NCBI GenBank assembly: GCA_031082185.1 | Contig: JAVHLI010000019.1 | Span: forward strand, 1 to 33,147 | DNA length: 33,147 bases | Reading direction: 5' to 3' | Origin: a bacterium | GTDB lineage: Bacteria > Sysuimicrobiota > Sysuimicrobiia > Sysuimicrobiales > Humicultoraceae | Shown here: one piece after another, positions 1 through 8,471 of the stretch | Layout of the letters: each line of letters begins with the position of its first letter | Position numbering within the stretch: the first letter of the stretch is position 1 | Program-made: the position numbers and the translations under genes | Notes under the pieces: generated by a model | Told to the model about the DNA's origin: nothing | Databases searched by the model: none | What the model saw: only the letters and a program-made list of their open reading frames with translations

Positions 1-1019
1 GGTTCGCGGTAACCGGCGCCGACATGAATGATGCCGCCGGCCTGCCGTTTCCGGCCATCAACCTGGACTTGAGACGCCCTGGCGATATGCCCCGGATGAG
101 CGGATTCGACGCGGTCGTTTCCTGTCTCCCCTACAACTTCAATATCGGCATTGCCTCCGCGGCCCATGAGCTCGGCATTCACTATTTCGACCTGACCGAG
201 GACGTCAAGACGACCCAGGCGATCATCCAGATGAGCGGCACCGCGCGCGCGGTGATGGCGCCGCAGTGCGGGCTTGCGCCCGGATTCATCGCCATCGTGG
301 GCGCCGCTCTGACCCAGACGTTCGATCCAATCCGCTGCATCCGGCTGCGGGTCGGGGCGCTTCCGCAACACCCGACCGGCCTGCTGGGATATGCGTTCAA
401 CTGGTCACCCGAAGGCGTCGTGAACGAGTACCTCAACGACTGCGAGGTCATCGAGGACGGCGTCCACAAGTGGGTCTCTCCCCTGGAATGGCTGGAGACA
501 ATCGTCATCGGAGGCGTCCAGCTCGAGGCCTTCACCACGTCCGGCGGGCTCGGCACGATGTGCGACACCTTCCGGGGGCGTGTTCAGAACCTGGACTACA
601 AGACCATTCGCTACCCCGGCCACGCCAAACTCATGAACTTCTTCTTCCACGAGCTGCTGATGCGCGAGGACAGGACCCGTGCCGGCGAGATACTGGTGCA
701 CGCCAAGCCCCAGGTCAACGAAGACGTGGTGTATGTCCATGCCGCGGTGGAGGGATGGAAGGGAGGGCACCTCTCGCGCGAGGAGTTCGTGAGGGCCTAC
801 TACCCGCTCGAGATCGCCGGTCGCCGGTGGCGGGCAATCTCGTGGACGACCGCCGCCTCGGCCTGCGCGGTGGTCGAGATGGTGAGCAACGGGACGATCC
901 CCGGCAAGGGCCTCATCAGGCAGGAGGAGATCCCGCTATCCGAGTTCCTGAAGACAAGAAACGGGCGTCTTTACAATTGCGAACCGGATTGGGGGATACG
1001 GGCCGGCGGGGCCAGGTAG
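1..1019 (+). CDS. Saccharopine dehydrogenase-like oxidoreductase (5'-truncated)
   Basis: The frame is already open at base 3 (reading FAVTGADMNDA before the first ATG at 24), so the true start lies upstream of the window; the stop is TAG at 1017-1019. The visible 338 residues include the end of a Rossmann domain (FDAVVSCLPYNFNIGIASAA, then GIHYFDLTED) followed by APQCGLAPGFIAIVGAAL, a run typical of the saccharopine dehydrogenase / lysine 6-dehydrogenase family. The C-terminal catalytic-type half follows (VEGWKGG, AISWTTAAS). Members use NAD(P) to oxidise or reduce amino-acid substrates at a secondary amine or epsilon carbon, in the cytoplasm. The exact substrate cannot be read here, and the nucleotide-binding glycine loop is outside the window. 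The next gene has its own promoter, so no operon link is implied. Confidence 0.82.
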   Translation, partial: FAVTGADMNDAAGLPFPAINLDLRRPGDMPRMSGFDAVVSCLPYNFNIGIASAAHELGIHYFDLTEDVKTTQAIIQMSGTARAVMAPQCGLAPGFIAIVGAALTQTFDPIRCIRLRVGALPQHPTGLLGYAFNWSPEGVVNEYLNDCEVIEDGVHKWVSPLEWLETIVIGGVQLEAFTTSGGLGTMCDTFRGRVQNLDYKTIRYPGHAKLMNFFFHELLMREDRTRAGEILVHAKPQVNEDVVYVHAAVEGWKGGHLSREEFVRAYYPLEIAGRRWRAISWTTAASACAVVEMVSNGTIPGKGLIRQEEIPLSEFLKTRNGRLYNCEPDWGIRAGGAR

Positions 1020-1095
1020 TCGGCGACGGAGCGCGTCACCAGGCCGAGCCCCAGGACTGTCCTTCCACGGAGTACGGTTTTCAGTGAATCTGTCC

Positions 1096-1124
1096 TTGAC
1101 AGAAGGACACCTCACGGATATACT
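1096..1124 (+). promoter_or_regulatory. Sigma70-type promoter, leaderless arrangement
   Basis: TTGACA (1096-1101) is followed after exactly 17 bp by TATACT (1119-1124), a near-perfect sigma70 promoter. Transcription should begin near 1131, only 3-5 nt before the ATG at 1135. The in-frame GTG at 1084 lies upstream of the -35 box, so it cannot be on this transcript. Confidence 0.75.
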
Positions 1125-1134
1125 TCGGCTGGCC

Positions 1135-2460
1135 ATGCCCCTGCACCCCGTGCTGCTGGAGAAGCTCAACGCGGCGCTCGCGTCGGCGCCGGCGGCGCGA
1201 CTGACCCGACGCGATGCCCGGCTGCCGGCGGTGGCAGGCAAGGTGCATGCGGTCATCGGCATGCGCCGGGCGGGCAAGACCACGTTCCTGCTCCAGTTGC
1301 TGGCCGAGCGGCGGGCATCGCTTCCGCCTGAGCGAGCACTCTTCGTGAGCTTCGACGATGATCGGCTGGCCGAGTTGCCGCTCGAGCAACTCGGCCTCCT
1401 GCTCGAGGAGTACTACAGGCGGTTCCCGGAGCTGCGCGGCCGCGAGAAGGTCCACTGGTTCCTCGACGAGATCCAGCTCGTGCCGGGCTGGGAACGCTTC
1501 GTACGCCGGGTGATCGACTCTGAACTCGCCGAGATCGTGATCTCCGGCTCGTCGGCCAGGATGCTCTCCCGCGAGGTGCACACCTCGCTGCGCGGGCGCG
1601 GCATGGAGACCGTAATCGGGCCGTTCAGCTTCCGCGAGTTCCTGCGCCATCGCGGCGAGGAGCCCGGGGGGGAGCCGGCGCGCTGGACCAGCGCCGAGCG
1701 GTCGCTCGTCGAGAAGCGCTTCCTGGAGTACCTCGCAGAGGGCGGCTTTCCAGAGGCCCAGGGGCTGGCGCCCGCGGTGCGTCTCGAGCTGCTCCAGGGG
1801 TATGTGGACACGGTGCTCTTCCGGGATGTGGTGGAGCGTTACGGCGTCTCTCAGGTGGCCGCGCTGCGCTGGCTGGTGCGCCAGTGCCTGCGCAATCCGG
1901 CCGGGGCCTTCAGTATCCACCGGCTCCACCGAGACCTGAAGGCGCAGGGACACGGTGTGGCGAAGGACGCCGTGCACGCGATGTTTGGCTATCTGCTGGA
2001 CGCGTTTCTGATCAGCACCGCCCCGCTGGCCACCGATTCTGAACGCCGCCGCAATTCCAACCCTCGCAAGGTGTACCCGGTGGATCCCGGTCTGATTCGC
2101 GCGTTCGACGCGGCCGGACGTGCGAACCTGGGTCATGCGCTGGAGACCGTGGTCGCGAGCGAACTCGGGCGTCGCAGGGCGCAGGTCGGGTATGTGAAGA
2201 CAGGCGAAGGTCACGAGGTGGATTTCCACGTGTGCTACCTGGCGGGCGGCGAGGGCCTCGTGCAGGTGTGCGCAGACCCCTCGGATCGCACAACGTTAGC
2301 GCGCGAGCTGCGCGCGCTCGAAGAGGCCGCGCAGGAGCACCGCCGCGCGAAGCGGTGGCTCCTCGTGTTGACCCGCGATCAGGTGCCTGCCGTCACCGCG
2401 CCCGGCGTGGTCGTGCAGCCCGCCTACGAGTGGCTGCTCGCCGGGCCGGTTCATCTCTGA
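1135..2460 (+). CDS. AAA-type ATPase with DUF4143 C-terminal domain
   Basis: A 441-residue cytosolic ATPase. The N-terminal half carries Walker A GMRRAGKTT (about residues 42-50), Walker B HWFLDEIQ (Asp-Glu at about 111-112) and the sensor-like ISGSSARML. The second half has the LGHALETVVASELGRRRAQVGYVKTGEGHEVDF-type segment of DUF4143, whose E-V-D-F ending recalls PD-(D/E)XK nuclease folds. This two-domain architecture is common and often duplicated in bacteria and archaea, but its cellular role is not established. A GTG at 1084 would add 17 residues; I prefer the ATG at 1135 because the promoter lies between the two codons and family proteins start close to this point. It appears monocistronic: the next gene starts 104 nt downstream and has a different base composition. 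Confidence 0.88.
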   Translation: MPLHPVLLEKLNAALASAPAARLTRRDARLPAVAGKVHAVIGMRRAGKTTFLLQLLAERRASLPPERALFVSFDDDRLAELPLEQLGLLLEEYYRRFPELRGREKVHWFLDEIQLVPGWERFVRRVIDSELAEIVISGSSARMLSREVHTSLRGRGMETVIGPFSFREFLRHRGEEPGGEPARWTSAERSLVEKRFLEYLAEGGFPEAQGLAPAVRLELLQGYVDTVLFRDVVERYGVSQVAALRWLVRQCLRNPAGAFSIHRLHRDLKAQGHGVAKDAVHAMFGYLLDAFLISTAPLATDSERRRNSNPRKVYPVDPGLIRAFDAAGRANLGHALETVVASELGRRRAQVGYVKTGEGHEVDFHVCYLAGGEGLVQVCADPSDRTTLARELRALEEAAQEHRRAKRWLLVLTRDQVPAVTAPGVVVQPAYEWLLAGPVHL

Positions 2461-2564
2461 AGTTGAGCGGAAGGCGACCATTACGAGGGACAGGGCCACT
2501 AACGGCCAAAGGACCGCCAGGGGTGCGCAATCGGGATGCGATCGTAGCATAGAGGGGGGATTGG

Positions 2565-3365
2565 GTGAAGGTGACGATTGTGACGACAACCTTGACCAGT
2601 ATCCTCGTCGTTATCGTGGCAGCGGTTGGAATCGCCGATGCCTTGTCTCCAGGCGATGTTGTGACCTTCCCAGTGCAGCGAATTGCTTCCTACTTGCCTC
2701 AGCCTGGCTCAGCCAGCGTTCTTGTCACTCCCCAGGAAGAACACAGACGCCAGTTTCCCGCAATGTTGGTCCGGTTGCACGGGGTCGCATCGCTTCCTTC
2801 AAACGATCCCTACCGCCGAGCTCTTGGAGAGGCGATCACCCGCCTCAACTACCATCGCGGGCTCACGGTCCAGCTGTGGCCCGATCGGGCCGGGAGAGTA
2901 GCACGTCTGCATGGCTACGTTGACGGCAAATGGACTGACCTGAATGCTTTGCTCGTGCGTGAAGGAGCTGCAGCGGCCAGAGCCGAGGGCAAGTCAACGC
3001 CCTACGCTGCAGACCAGGAGGCAGCCAGGGTGGCGCGCGTCGGTCGTCATGCATACCAGGGCGCACTCGCCGCTTTCTGGGCGAACTCCGTGCCCCTATA
3101 CGCAGCGACGCTTACCCCCAGTCCGGGGGTTTCGCTCCCCTTCGCAGTCGCGAGAGTGAACCTTACAAGGATCGAGGCGGGATACTTGACCCCGCGGGGT
3201 GTTGTCCTGCTGCCCATGAGCGGAGCCAAGCTCCAGTACCACTTGGTGAGGGTTCTTGCGAAGGGAACAGACCTGAGCATCATTACACAGGGGATAGGCG
3301 GGGGGGCGTCTCAGACCTTGAGATGGCGATGGGGCGGGATGGCCTATCAAGTCCTCCAGCGGTAG
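2565..3365 (+). CDS. Exported SNase-like (thermonuclease-fold) protein
   Basis: A 266-residue protein starting at GTG behind the purine-rich Shine-Dalgarno GAGGGGGG (2552-2559). Residues 4-26 form a hydrophobic signal peptide or membrane anchor. Residues about 66-165 resemble the staphylococcal nuclease (TNase) fold: VRLHGV, then TVQLWP, GRVARLHGYV and DLNALLVREGAA. In true nucleases two arginines and a glutamate are catalytic. The arginines have plausible counterparts (R70, R111), but the segment after VRLHGV reads ASLPSND and lacks the Glu of the usual GIDxPE motif, so the protein may be inactive or divergent. The C-terminal 100 residues are unassigned. The gene is visibly less GC-rich than its neighbours (69 of 120 bases at 2641-2760 are G/C, against 46 of 60 at 1741-1800), suggesting separate ancestry. 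It converges on the DUF1116 gene with only 16 nt between stops and no obvious terminator. Confidence 0.6.
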   Translation: MKVTIVTTTLTSILVVIVAAVGIADALSPGDVVTFPVQRIASYLPQPGSASVLVTPQEEHRRQFPAMLVRLHGVASLPSNDPYRRALGEAITRLNYHRGLTVQLWPDRAGRVARLHGYVDGKWTDLNALLVREGAAAARAEGKSTPYAADQEAARVARVGRHAYQGALAAFWANSVPLYAATLTPSPGVSLPFAVARVNLTRIEAGYLTPRGVVLLPMSGAKLQYHLVRVLAKGTDLSIITQGIGGGASQTLRWRWGGMAYQVLQR

Positions 3366-3381
3366 CGCGGCGCGCGGCGTC

Positions 3382-4629
3382 CTACCCGTACTTGCTCGCA
3401 AACGCCCCAAGGGCTTTCTCAAAGCACTCCAGCGGCGCCCGGACGATCCCTGCGCCGATCATCGGGTGCCCGGGGTCCTTGTGGGCGATGGCGGTGTCTA
3501 TGATCGGCGTGGTGCCGGTACGAACTACCTTCCGGATGTCTATGCCGACGGGCACGCCCTCGAACCCGAACGCGGGAATGCGGTAGACAGCATGGCTTGC
3601 CACCGTGATCTCGCGCATCTCAGCGCTGTACCGCATGGCCTGTTCCGGCGTGCCTCCTACTAGGTTCAGGATGCCCGGCGCGCCTCCCAGCACGAAGCCT
3701 CCCCAGCCGACCGTCTCGGCGATCGCCGAATCGCCCATGTCGAATCCGGCATCTTCCTCCTTGTACCCGGGGAAGTAGAGCCCCTCGATGCGGGGCGCGG
3801 GTGCGGTGAACCACTCGTCACCCAGGCCGCTCACCCTGATCCCGAACTCGGTGCCGTTGCGCGCCATGGCGGTCACGACGGTGCTGCGCTCTATCCCGGA
3901 GGCCGGGTCTGCGGAGGCCTTGGCCGCGGCCATCGCCATGGAGAGGAAGAACACCTCGTGGTTTGCGAGGTAGCCGAGCGTGCCGATCAGGCGATCGGCC
4001 GGCAGGCCCGCCTTGATCATGGGCACCGCCATGGCGTTGGCGAACAGGCTCGATGCGGCCACCTGCCGGTTGTGCAGCTCGTCGCCCATCTGGAGCGCCT
4101 TCGCGATCATCGTTTTCAGGTTCAAGCCACCGCCCATCTGGCGTAGCCCGGCCGCAATTGAGGGGGCCCAGAAATCACGCCACATCTGCAGCCCGCGTAG
4201 CGCCCCCTCGCTGTAGTCGCCGAACTGCTGCTGGCGTTCCACCTGGCGGCAGAAGGCGTGGTTGCCAAAGGCCGTGTTCTCGACCACGAATACGGGCAGC
4301 GAAGGGGAGATGGTGCCTGCCATCGGCCCCACGGCCTGGTGGTGGTGATTGGGTTCCAGCCTGATTTCTCCGCTCTCGAGAAGTCGCGTGGCGCCGGCGG
4401 CGTCCTGAGCCCATCCCTCGAAGAGCACCATCCCGATGACCGCGCCCCGCTGTGCCCCGCACATGCGATCCCAGGTCACGGGCGGGCCGGAGTGCAGGAC
4501 CATCCTGTCCTGCAGGCCGGGGATGACCTCTCCCGCGGGCGCGATGTCAACCAGAACCGGGTCCGCTGCGATGATGCGCTCCACGGCCTGTGCGTTCGCT
4601 GCGTCTATCGCCTGCCTGATGCTACTCAC
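3382..4629 (-). CDS. DUF1116 family protein, AllG/YlbE-like
   Basis: A 415-residue protein, last gene of the minus-strand operon. It matches DUF1116 along its whole length: GAQRGAVIG, the histidine-rich EPNHHHQAVGPMAG, and NGTEFGIRVSG. In E. coli the DUF1116 protein YlbE has been renamed AllG, one of three subunits (AllF, AllG, AllH) of oxamate carbamoyltransferase, which makes carbamoyl phosphate from oxalurate. Here no AllF (FdrA-like) or AllH (DUF2877) gene is nearby, so it is an orphan and may have another partner or reaction. The GTG at 4629 is chosen because GGGAGGG precedes it and it overlaps the stop of the upstream ATPase gene by 8 nt, a translational-coupling arrangement. Extending to the ATG at 4677 would overlap the ATPase by 56 nt without support. 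Family assignment is firm; function is inference. Confidence 0.85.
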   Translation of the reverse strand: MSSIRQAIDAANAQAVERIIAADPVLVDIAPAGEVIPGLQDRMVLHSGPPVTWDRMCGAQRGAVIGMVLFEGWAQDAAGATRLLESGEIRLEPNHHHQAVGPMAGTISPSLPVFVVENTAFGNHAFCRQVERQQQFGDYSEGALRGLQMWRDFWAPSIAAGLRQMGGGLNLKTMIAKALQMGDELHNRQVAASSLFANAMAVPMIKAGLPADRLIGTLGYLANHEVFFLSMAMAAAKASADPASGIERSTVVTAMARNGTEFGIRVSGLGDEWFTAPAPRIEGLYFPGYKEEDAGFDMGDSAIAETVGWGGFVLGGAPGILNLVGGTPEQAMRYSAEMREITVASHAVYRIPAFGFEGVPVGIDIRKVVRTGTTPIIDTAIAHKDPGHPMIGAGIVRAPLECFEKALGAFASKYG

Positions 4630-5620
4630 TGGGACCCTCCCTATCGTGATTGCACTCGAGCAGATGGCATGCCACATGGCGGTCGCCGCCCAGATGGCTC
4701 AGCGCGGGCATCTCGCGTGCGCACCGATCGAAGCCGTCAGGGCACCGCCCGAAGAAGCGGCAGACCGTAGGGCTGGGATCTATCGGGCTCTGCGGTTCGC
4801 CCGGCAGGCGGATCCGTTCTCTCCTGGCGTTTGGATCGAACGTCGGGATTGCCGAAAGGAGCGCGCGGGTGTACGGGTGGTTGGGGCGAGAGAACACCTC
4901 GGCCGTGGGCCCGACTTCCACGATCCTGCCCGCGTACATTACCATTACCCGTTCCGTGATCAGCCGGACCACGTTCAGGTCGTGGGATACGAAGAGGTAG
5001 GACATGCCCAAACGCCGGCGCAGTTCAGCCAGCAGGTGCAGGATGACCGCCTGCACCGAGACGTCCAGCGCGGAGGTGGGCTCGTCCAGGATTAACAACT
5101 GTGGGGACACCGCGATGGCCCGCGCTATCCCGACTCGTTGCTGCTGCCCTCCTGAAAGCTGGTGGGGATAGCGCCCGAGCAGTTCGCCTGGGAGTCGCAC
5201 CAGATCGGCAACCTCGGCCACCCGGTCCTGCAGTAACCGCCGTTCGCTCACCCCTGCCAGATGACGGATGGGATCGGCCATGGTGTCAAACGCGGTGAAG
5301 CGCGGGTTTAGACTGTCGGTGGGGTCCTGGAACACCATCTGTATCTTCGCCCGCTCGGGCCTGTGCGCGAAGTGGGCTGATGGGATCGCGCCGATCTCCT
5401 GCCCTTCGAACCGTATCTCGCCGCCGGTGGGATCGAGCAGCCTGGTGATCAGGCGCACCAGGGTGGACTTGCCGCAGCCCGACTCGCCCACCAGCCCGAC
5501 AGACTCCCCGGCCTGCAGCGAGAAGCCGACGCGGTCCACCGCATAGACCAGGCTTCGGGCGCCTCGCACCGGAAAGCGCTTGGACAGGTCGCGCACCTCA
5601 AGGAGCGACGATGCGGGCAT
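4622..5620 (-). CDS. Dipeptide/oligopeptide-type ABC transporter ATP-binding protein (DppF/OppF-like)
   Basis: A 332-residue ATPase of the peptide/nickel importer class. It has Walker [10 protein letters not shown] (about 46-54), Q-loop [10 protein letters not shown], signature LSGGQQQR (about 156-163), Walker [13 protein letters not shown] and H-loop VSHD. The C-terminal oligopeptide extension carries four cysteines (around 288, 294, 301 and 319) in the pattern seen in this subfamily, where some members bind an iron-sulfur cluster. It works as a heterodimer with the next ATPase to power import through the two permeases below. Two adjacent in-frame starts, GTG at 5623 and ATG at 5620, sit behind GGAGG; the ATG overlaps the preceding gene's TGA by one base. 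Substrate is set by the binding protein and is not known. Confidence 0.93.
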   Translation of the reverse strand: MPASSLLEVRDLSKRFPVRGARSLVYAVDRVGFSLQAGESVGLVGESGCGKSTLVRLITRLLDPTGGEIRFEGQEIGAIPSAHFAHRPERAKIQMVFQDPTDSLNPRFTAFDTMADPIRHLAGVSERRLLQDRVAEVADLVRLPGELLGRYPHQLSGGQQQRVGIARAIAVSPQLLILDEPTSALDVSVQAVILHLLAELRRRLGMSYLFVSHDLNVVRLITERVMVMYAGRIVEVGPTAEVFSRPNHPYTRALLSAIPTFDPNARRERIRLPGEPQSPIDPSPTVCRFFGRCPDGFDRCAREMPALSHLGGDRHVACHLLECNHDREGPSE

Positions 5621-6591
5621 CACAAGGGCCTCCTACAGGCCACGACGTGATCGGGCCCGACCGCAACGCGCGGGAGCGGCGGCTGATCGCACTCGGGCGC
5701 AGCCCGATCGCACCTGAAGCGGAACCGGCACGGCGGAAGCTGGGCGCGGAAGTCGGGAATGGTACCTGGTATGGTCACGAGGTCCGCGAGGCCCACCGAC
5801 GGCCGTGGCGAGGAAGCAATGAGCTTCGCGGTATAGGGATGCCGCGGCGCCGCCAGCAGGGCAGCGGTCGGCGCCGTCTCGACAACGTGGCCCGCGTGCA
5901 TCACGACGACGCGATCGGCCCGTTCACCCAGGAGCCCCAGATCGTGCGAGATGAGCAGCGTCGCCATGTTGTTCTGGCGTGCCAGGTCTCCGATGAGCTC
6001 CAGTACCGCCGCTTGCGTGCACACATCCAGACCCGTGGCAGGCTCGTCGGCGATCAGCAGCGAAGGCGAGCACGCCACGGCCATGGCGATCATGACGCGC
6101 TGGCACATCCCTCCGGACAGCTCAAACGGGAAGGCGCCGTAGACGCGCCCCGGGTCAGGAATCTGCACCCGGGCGAGCAGGTCCAGGGTCCGGGACCGCG
6201 CCGCCCCCGAATGAAGGTCGGTGTGGTGCCGGATGACATCTTCGATCTGCCGGCCCACGGGCCGAATCGGGTTGAGTGCGGCGCGCGCCAGCTGGAAGGT
6301 CATGGAGATCTCGCTGCCTCGGAAGCGGCGAAGCGTGCTTTCGTCCGCCGCAAGTAGGTCGGTCCCCTTGAAAAGCGCGCGCCCGGCCGTGACCCGTGCG
6401 GTTGGGGGAAGCACGCCCATGATCGCCAGCGCCGAGATGGTCTTGCCCGAGCCACTCTCGCCGACCAGGCCTACGGTCTCGCCCCAACCCACGGTGAATC
6501 CCACGCCGTCCAGCACCCTGACGGTCCCGTCGCGCGCGCGGAACTCGAGCGACAGATCCTCGACCGAAAGCAGCGGTCCTGCGCCCCGCAT
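5620..6591 (-). CDS. Dipeptide/oligopeptide-type ABC transporter ATP-binding protein (DppD/OppD-like)
   Basis: A 323-residue ATPase paired with the one downstream. Walker A is GESGSGKT, the signature LSGGMCQR, Walker B LLIADEPATGLD and the H-loop ISHD. The oligopeptide C-terminal domain has a cysteine cluster (CRFRFRCDRAAPECD, then VVAC). The Q-loop region reads FQLARAALNP where most family members have FQDPMTSLNP; the glutamine is kept, so activity should be intact. As at its partner's start, GTG (6594) and ATG (6591) are adjacent behind GGAGG, and the ATG overlaps the DppC-like gene's TGA by one base. This strongly suggests coupled translation of equal amounts of both ATPases. Confidence 0.93.
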   Translation of the reverse strand: MRGAGPLLSVEDLSLEFRARDGTVRVLDGVGFTVGWGETVGLVGESGSGKTISALAIMGVLPPTARVTAGRALFKGTDLLAADESTLRRFRGSEISMTFQLARAALNPIRPVGRQIEDVIRHHTDLHSGAARSRTLDLLARVQIPDPGRVYGAFPFELSGGMCQRVMIAMAVACSPSLLIADEPATGLDVCTQAAVLELIGDLARQNNMATLLISHDLGLLGERADRVVVMHAGHVVETAPTAALLAAPRHPYTAKLIASSPRPSVGLADLVTIPGTIPDFRAQLPPCRFRFRCDRAAPECDQPPLPRVAVGPDHVVACRRPL

Positions 6592-7448
6592 CACGAGCGC
6601 CTCCGGGGATCTATGAGGTCACGCAGGCCGTCGCCCATCAGGTTGAACGAAAGCACGGCCAGCATCAGGGCGATCCCTGGGAAGGTCGAAACCCACCACT
6701 CGCCCGACATCATAAACGCCGATCCATCGGCCACCATGATGCCCCACTCCGCGGTCGGCGGCCGCACGCCGAGCCCTATGAACGACAACCCGGCCGCGCT
6801 GAGGATCGCCCACCCCATGTTCATTGAGGCCTGCACAATCAGCGGGGGCAGGCAGTTGGGGAAGATGTGGGCGGCGAGAATCCGCCTCGGCGTGTTGCCG
6901 GCAAGGCGCGCCGCCTCGACGTATCCGGCGTTGCGTCGGACGTTGACCTCGGCGCGGGCGATCCGAGCATACGAGGGAAAGTTGATGAGGGCTACCGTGA
7001 GCACGATGTTCATCACAGAGGTCCCGACCGCGGCCATGATTCCCATGGCCAGGACGAAGAGGGGAAAAGCCATAATTGTGTCCACAACGCGCGTAACGAC
7101 CCGCTCGGTCCAGCCGCCGTAGAAACCGGCGGATGCTCCTGCGGCGCTCCCGGCTGCGAAGGACAGGGTGACCGCGGATATCGCGATGAGCAGGTCGAGG
7201 TGCGTCGCCACGATCACCCGGCTCAGAATGTCCCGGCCGAGGTGATCGGTGCCGAACCAGTGCGTGGTCGAAGGCGGCGCCAGATGCGGCCCAACCGCGG
7301 TCGCCAGCGGTTCGTGCGGCGCGATCCACTGGCCGAATACCGCCAGCACGACCAGGCCGGTCAGCAGCAGAAACGCGCCGAAGGTCAGCGGGTTTCCGAG
7401 CACCACGTATCGGCCCGCTCTGGCCAGGCGGAGTACGGTTGTACTCAT
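6591..7448 (-). CDS. ABC transporter permease, DppC-like
   Basis: A 285-residue inner-membrane permease of the binding-protein-dependent (BPD_transp_1) class. An N-terminal transmembrane segment (TFGAFLLLTGLVVLAVFG) is followed by the DppC-type extracytoplasmic stretch with HWFGTDHLGRDILSR, highly characteristic of the DppC/OppC subfamily. The later membrane helices contain the EAA loop (EAARLAGNTPRRILAAHIFPN) that docks on the ATPases. The ATG at 7448 overlaps the DppB-like gene's TGA by 4 nt (ATGA). It forms the translocation channel together with that protein. Confidence 0.93.
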   Translation of the reverse strand: MSTTVLRLARAGRYVVLGNPLTFGAFLLLTGLVVLAVFGQWIAPHEPLATAVGPHLAPPSTTHWFGTDHLGRDILSRVIVATHLDLLIAISAVTLSFAAGSAAGASAGFYGGWTERVVTRVVDTIMAFPLFVLAMGIMAAVGTSVMNIVLTVALINFPSYARIARAEVNVRRNAGYVEAARLAGNTPRRILAAHIFPNCLPPLIVQASMNMGWAILSAAGLSFIGLGVRPPTAEWGIMVADGSAFMMSGEWWVSTFPGIALMLAVLSFNLMGDGLRDLIDPRRRS

Positions 7449-8470
7449 GACTCGATCTGCACCCGGGGATCGATCACTCCGTAGAGCAGATCGATAAGGA
7501 GGTTGAGCAGCACGTACACCACCGCCATCGTTAGAACGAACCCCTGTACGGGCGCATAGTCGGACGCAATGACGGAATCCAGGGCATATGCGCCTATGCC
7601 CGGCCAGGCGTAGATCTTCTCGACCACCACGCTGACCCCCAAGAGAAAGGAGAGGACCAGGCCCAGCGTCGTGACGACCGGCAGCATCGCGTTCCGGAGC
7701 GCGTAGACGTAGAGTACCGTCCGCGGCGCGAGACCGTTGGCCCGGGCCGTGCGAACATAGTCGCTGGCCAGGACGCCCAGCATCGCCGCCCGCGTCATCC
7801 TGGTGATCGGCGCGAGGGCGGCCAGCCCTAACGTCATCGTGGGAAGGATCAGTTGCTTGGCCGCGGCCAGGAAGAGCCCCGGGTCCCGCGCCAGCAGGCT
7901 GTCAATCAGGAAGGATCCCGTCACCGCCGCCGGCGCCTGCCTGAATACCTCCAGACGGCCCAGCGGCGGCGGCGCCCACCCCAGCAGGTAGTAGAGGACA
8001 TAGACGAGTACCAGCCCGGTGAAGAACACGGGAAGCGAGTTGCCCATCGTGGCCAGCAGGCGTGTCACGTGATCTACCCCGGAGCCGGGGCGTGTCGCGG
8101 CAAGCACCCCAAGGGGCAGCGCCAGGGTCAACGCGAGCAGCAGGCCGCAGGTGGCCAGCTCGAGCGATGCCGGCAGCCGGGCGCGCAGGTCTGCCGCGAC
8201 CGGCTGGCCGGTTGTAAGCGAATGGCCCAGGTCGCCCCGGGTAAGGTCGCGCAGGTACAGTACGAACTGCTCCGGCAGGCTGCGGTCCAGACCCAACCTG
8301 CCGCGGATCTCTTCGATCGCTTGGGGAGTAGCGGCCGGCCCGGCAAAGTACGCGGCGGGATCGCCGGGCAGGGCGCGGTTCAACAGGAAGGTGACGACGA
8401 TCACCCCGACCACGCCCGGTAGCGCGGTCGCCAGCCGCCTGGCCACCATTCTTAGGGACGGGCTGCTCAC
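7445..8470 (-). CDS. ABC transporter permease, DppB-like
   Basis: A 341-residue inner-membrane permease. It begins MVARRLATALPGVVGVIVVTFLLNRALPGDPA in type (first transmembrane helix, then the PGDPA motif typical of DppB) and has the periplasmic GLDRSLPEQFVLYLRDL segment. The BPD_transp_1 domain includes the EAA-like loop YVRTARANGLAPRTVLYVYALRNAMLP. The start is GTG at 8470, one base after the stop of the binding-protein gene. The adjacent SBP, DppB, DppC, DppD and DppF order is the classic complete importer. Confidence 0.93.
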   Translation of the reverse strand: MSSPSLRMVARRLATALPGVVGVIVVTFLLNRALPGDPAAYFAGPAATPQAIEEIRGRLGLDRSLPEQFVLYLRDLTRGDLGHSLTTGQPVAADLRARLPASLELATCGLLLALTLALPLGVLAATRPGSGVDHVTRLLATMGNSLPVFFTGLVLVYVLYYLLGWAPPPLGRLEVFRQAPAAVTGSFLIDSLLARDPGLFLAAAKQLILPTMTLGLAALAPITRMTRAAMLGVLASDYVRTARANGLAPRTVLYVYALRNAMLPVVTTLGLVLSFLLGVSVVVEKIYAWPGIGAYALDSVIASDYAPVQGFVLTMAVVYVLLNLLIDLLYGVIDPRVQIES

Positions 8471-8471
8471 C

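Noticed and set aside
1081-2229. 382-codon open frame antisense to the DUF4143 ATPase
   Set aside because: No recognisable motif, composition typical of antisense frames, and the opposite strand has intact Walker motifs.
1135-3365. Phage-defence pair made of an ATPase and a nuclease-like protein
   Set aside because: The SNase-like protein has a signal peptide, so it is exported; the ATPase has its own promoter; and base composition differs. Nothing else supports a defence system.
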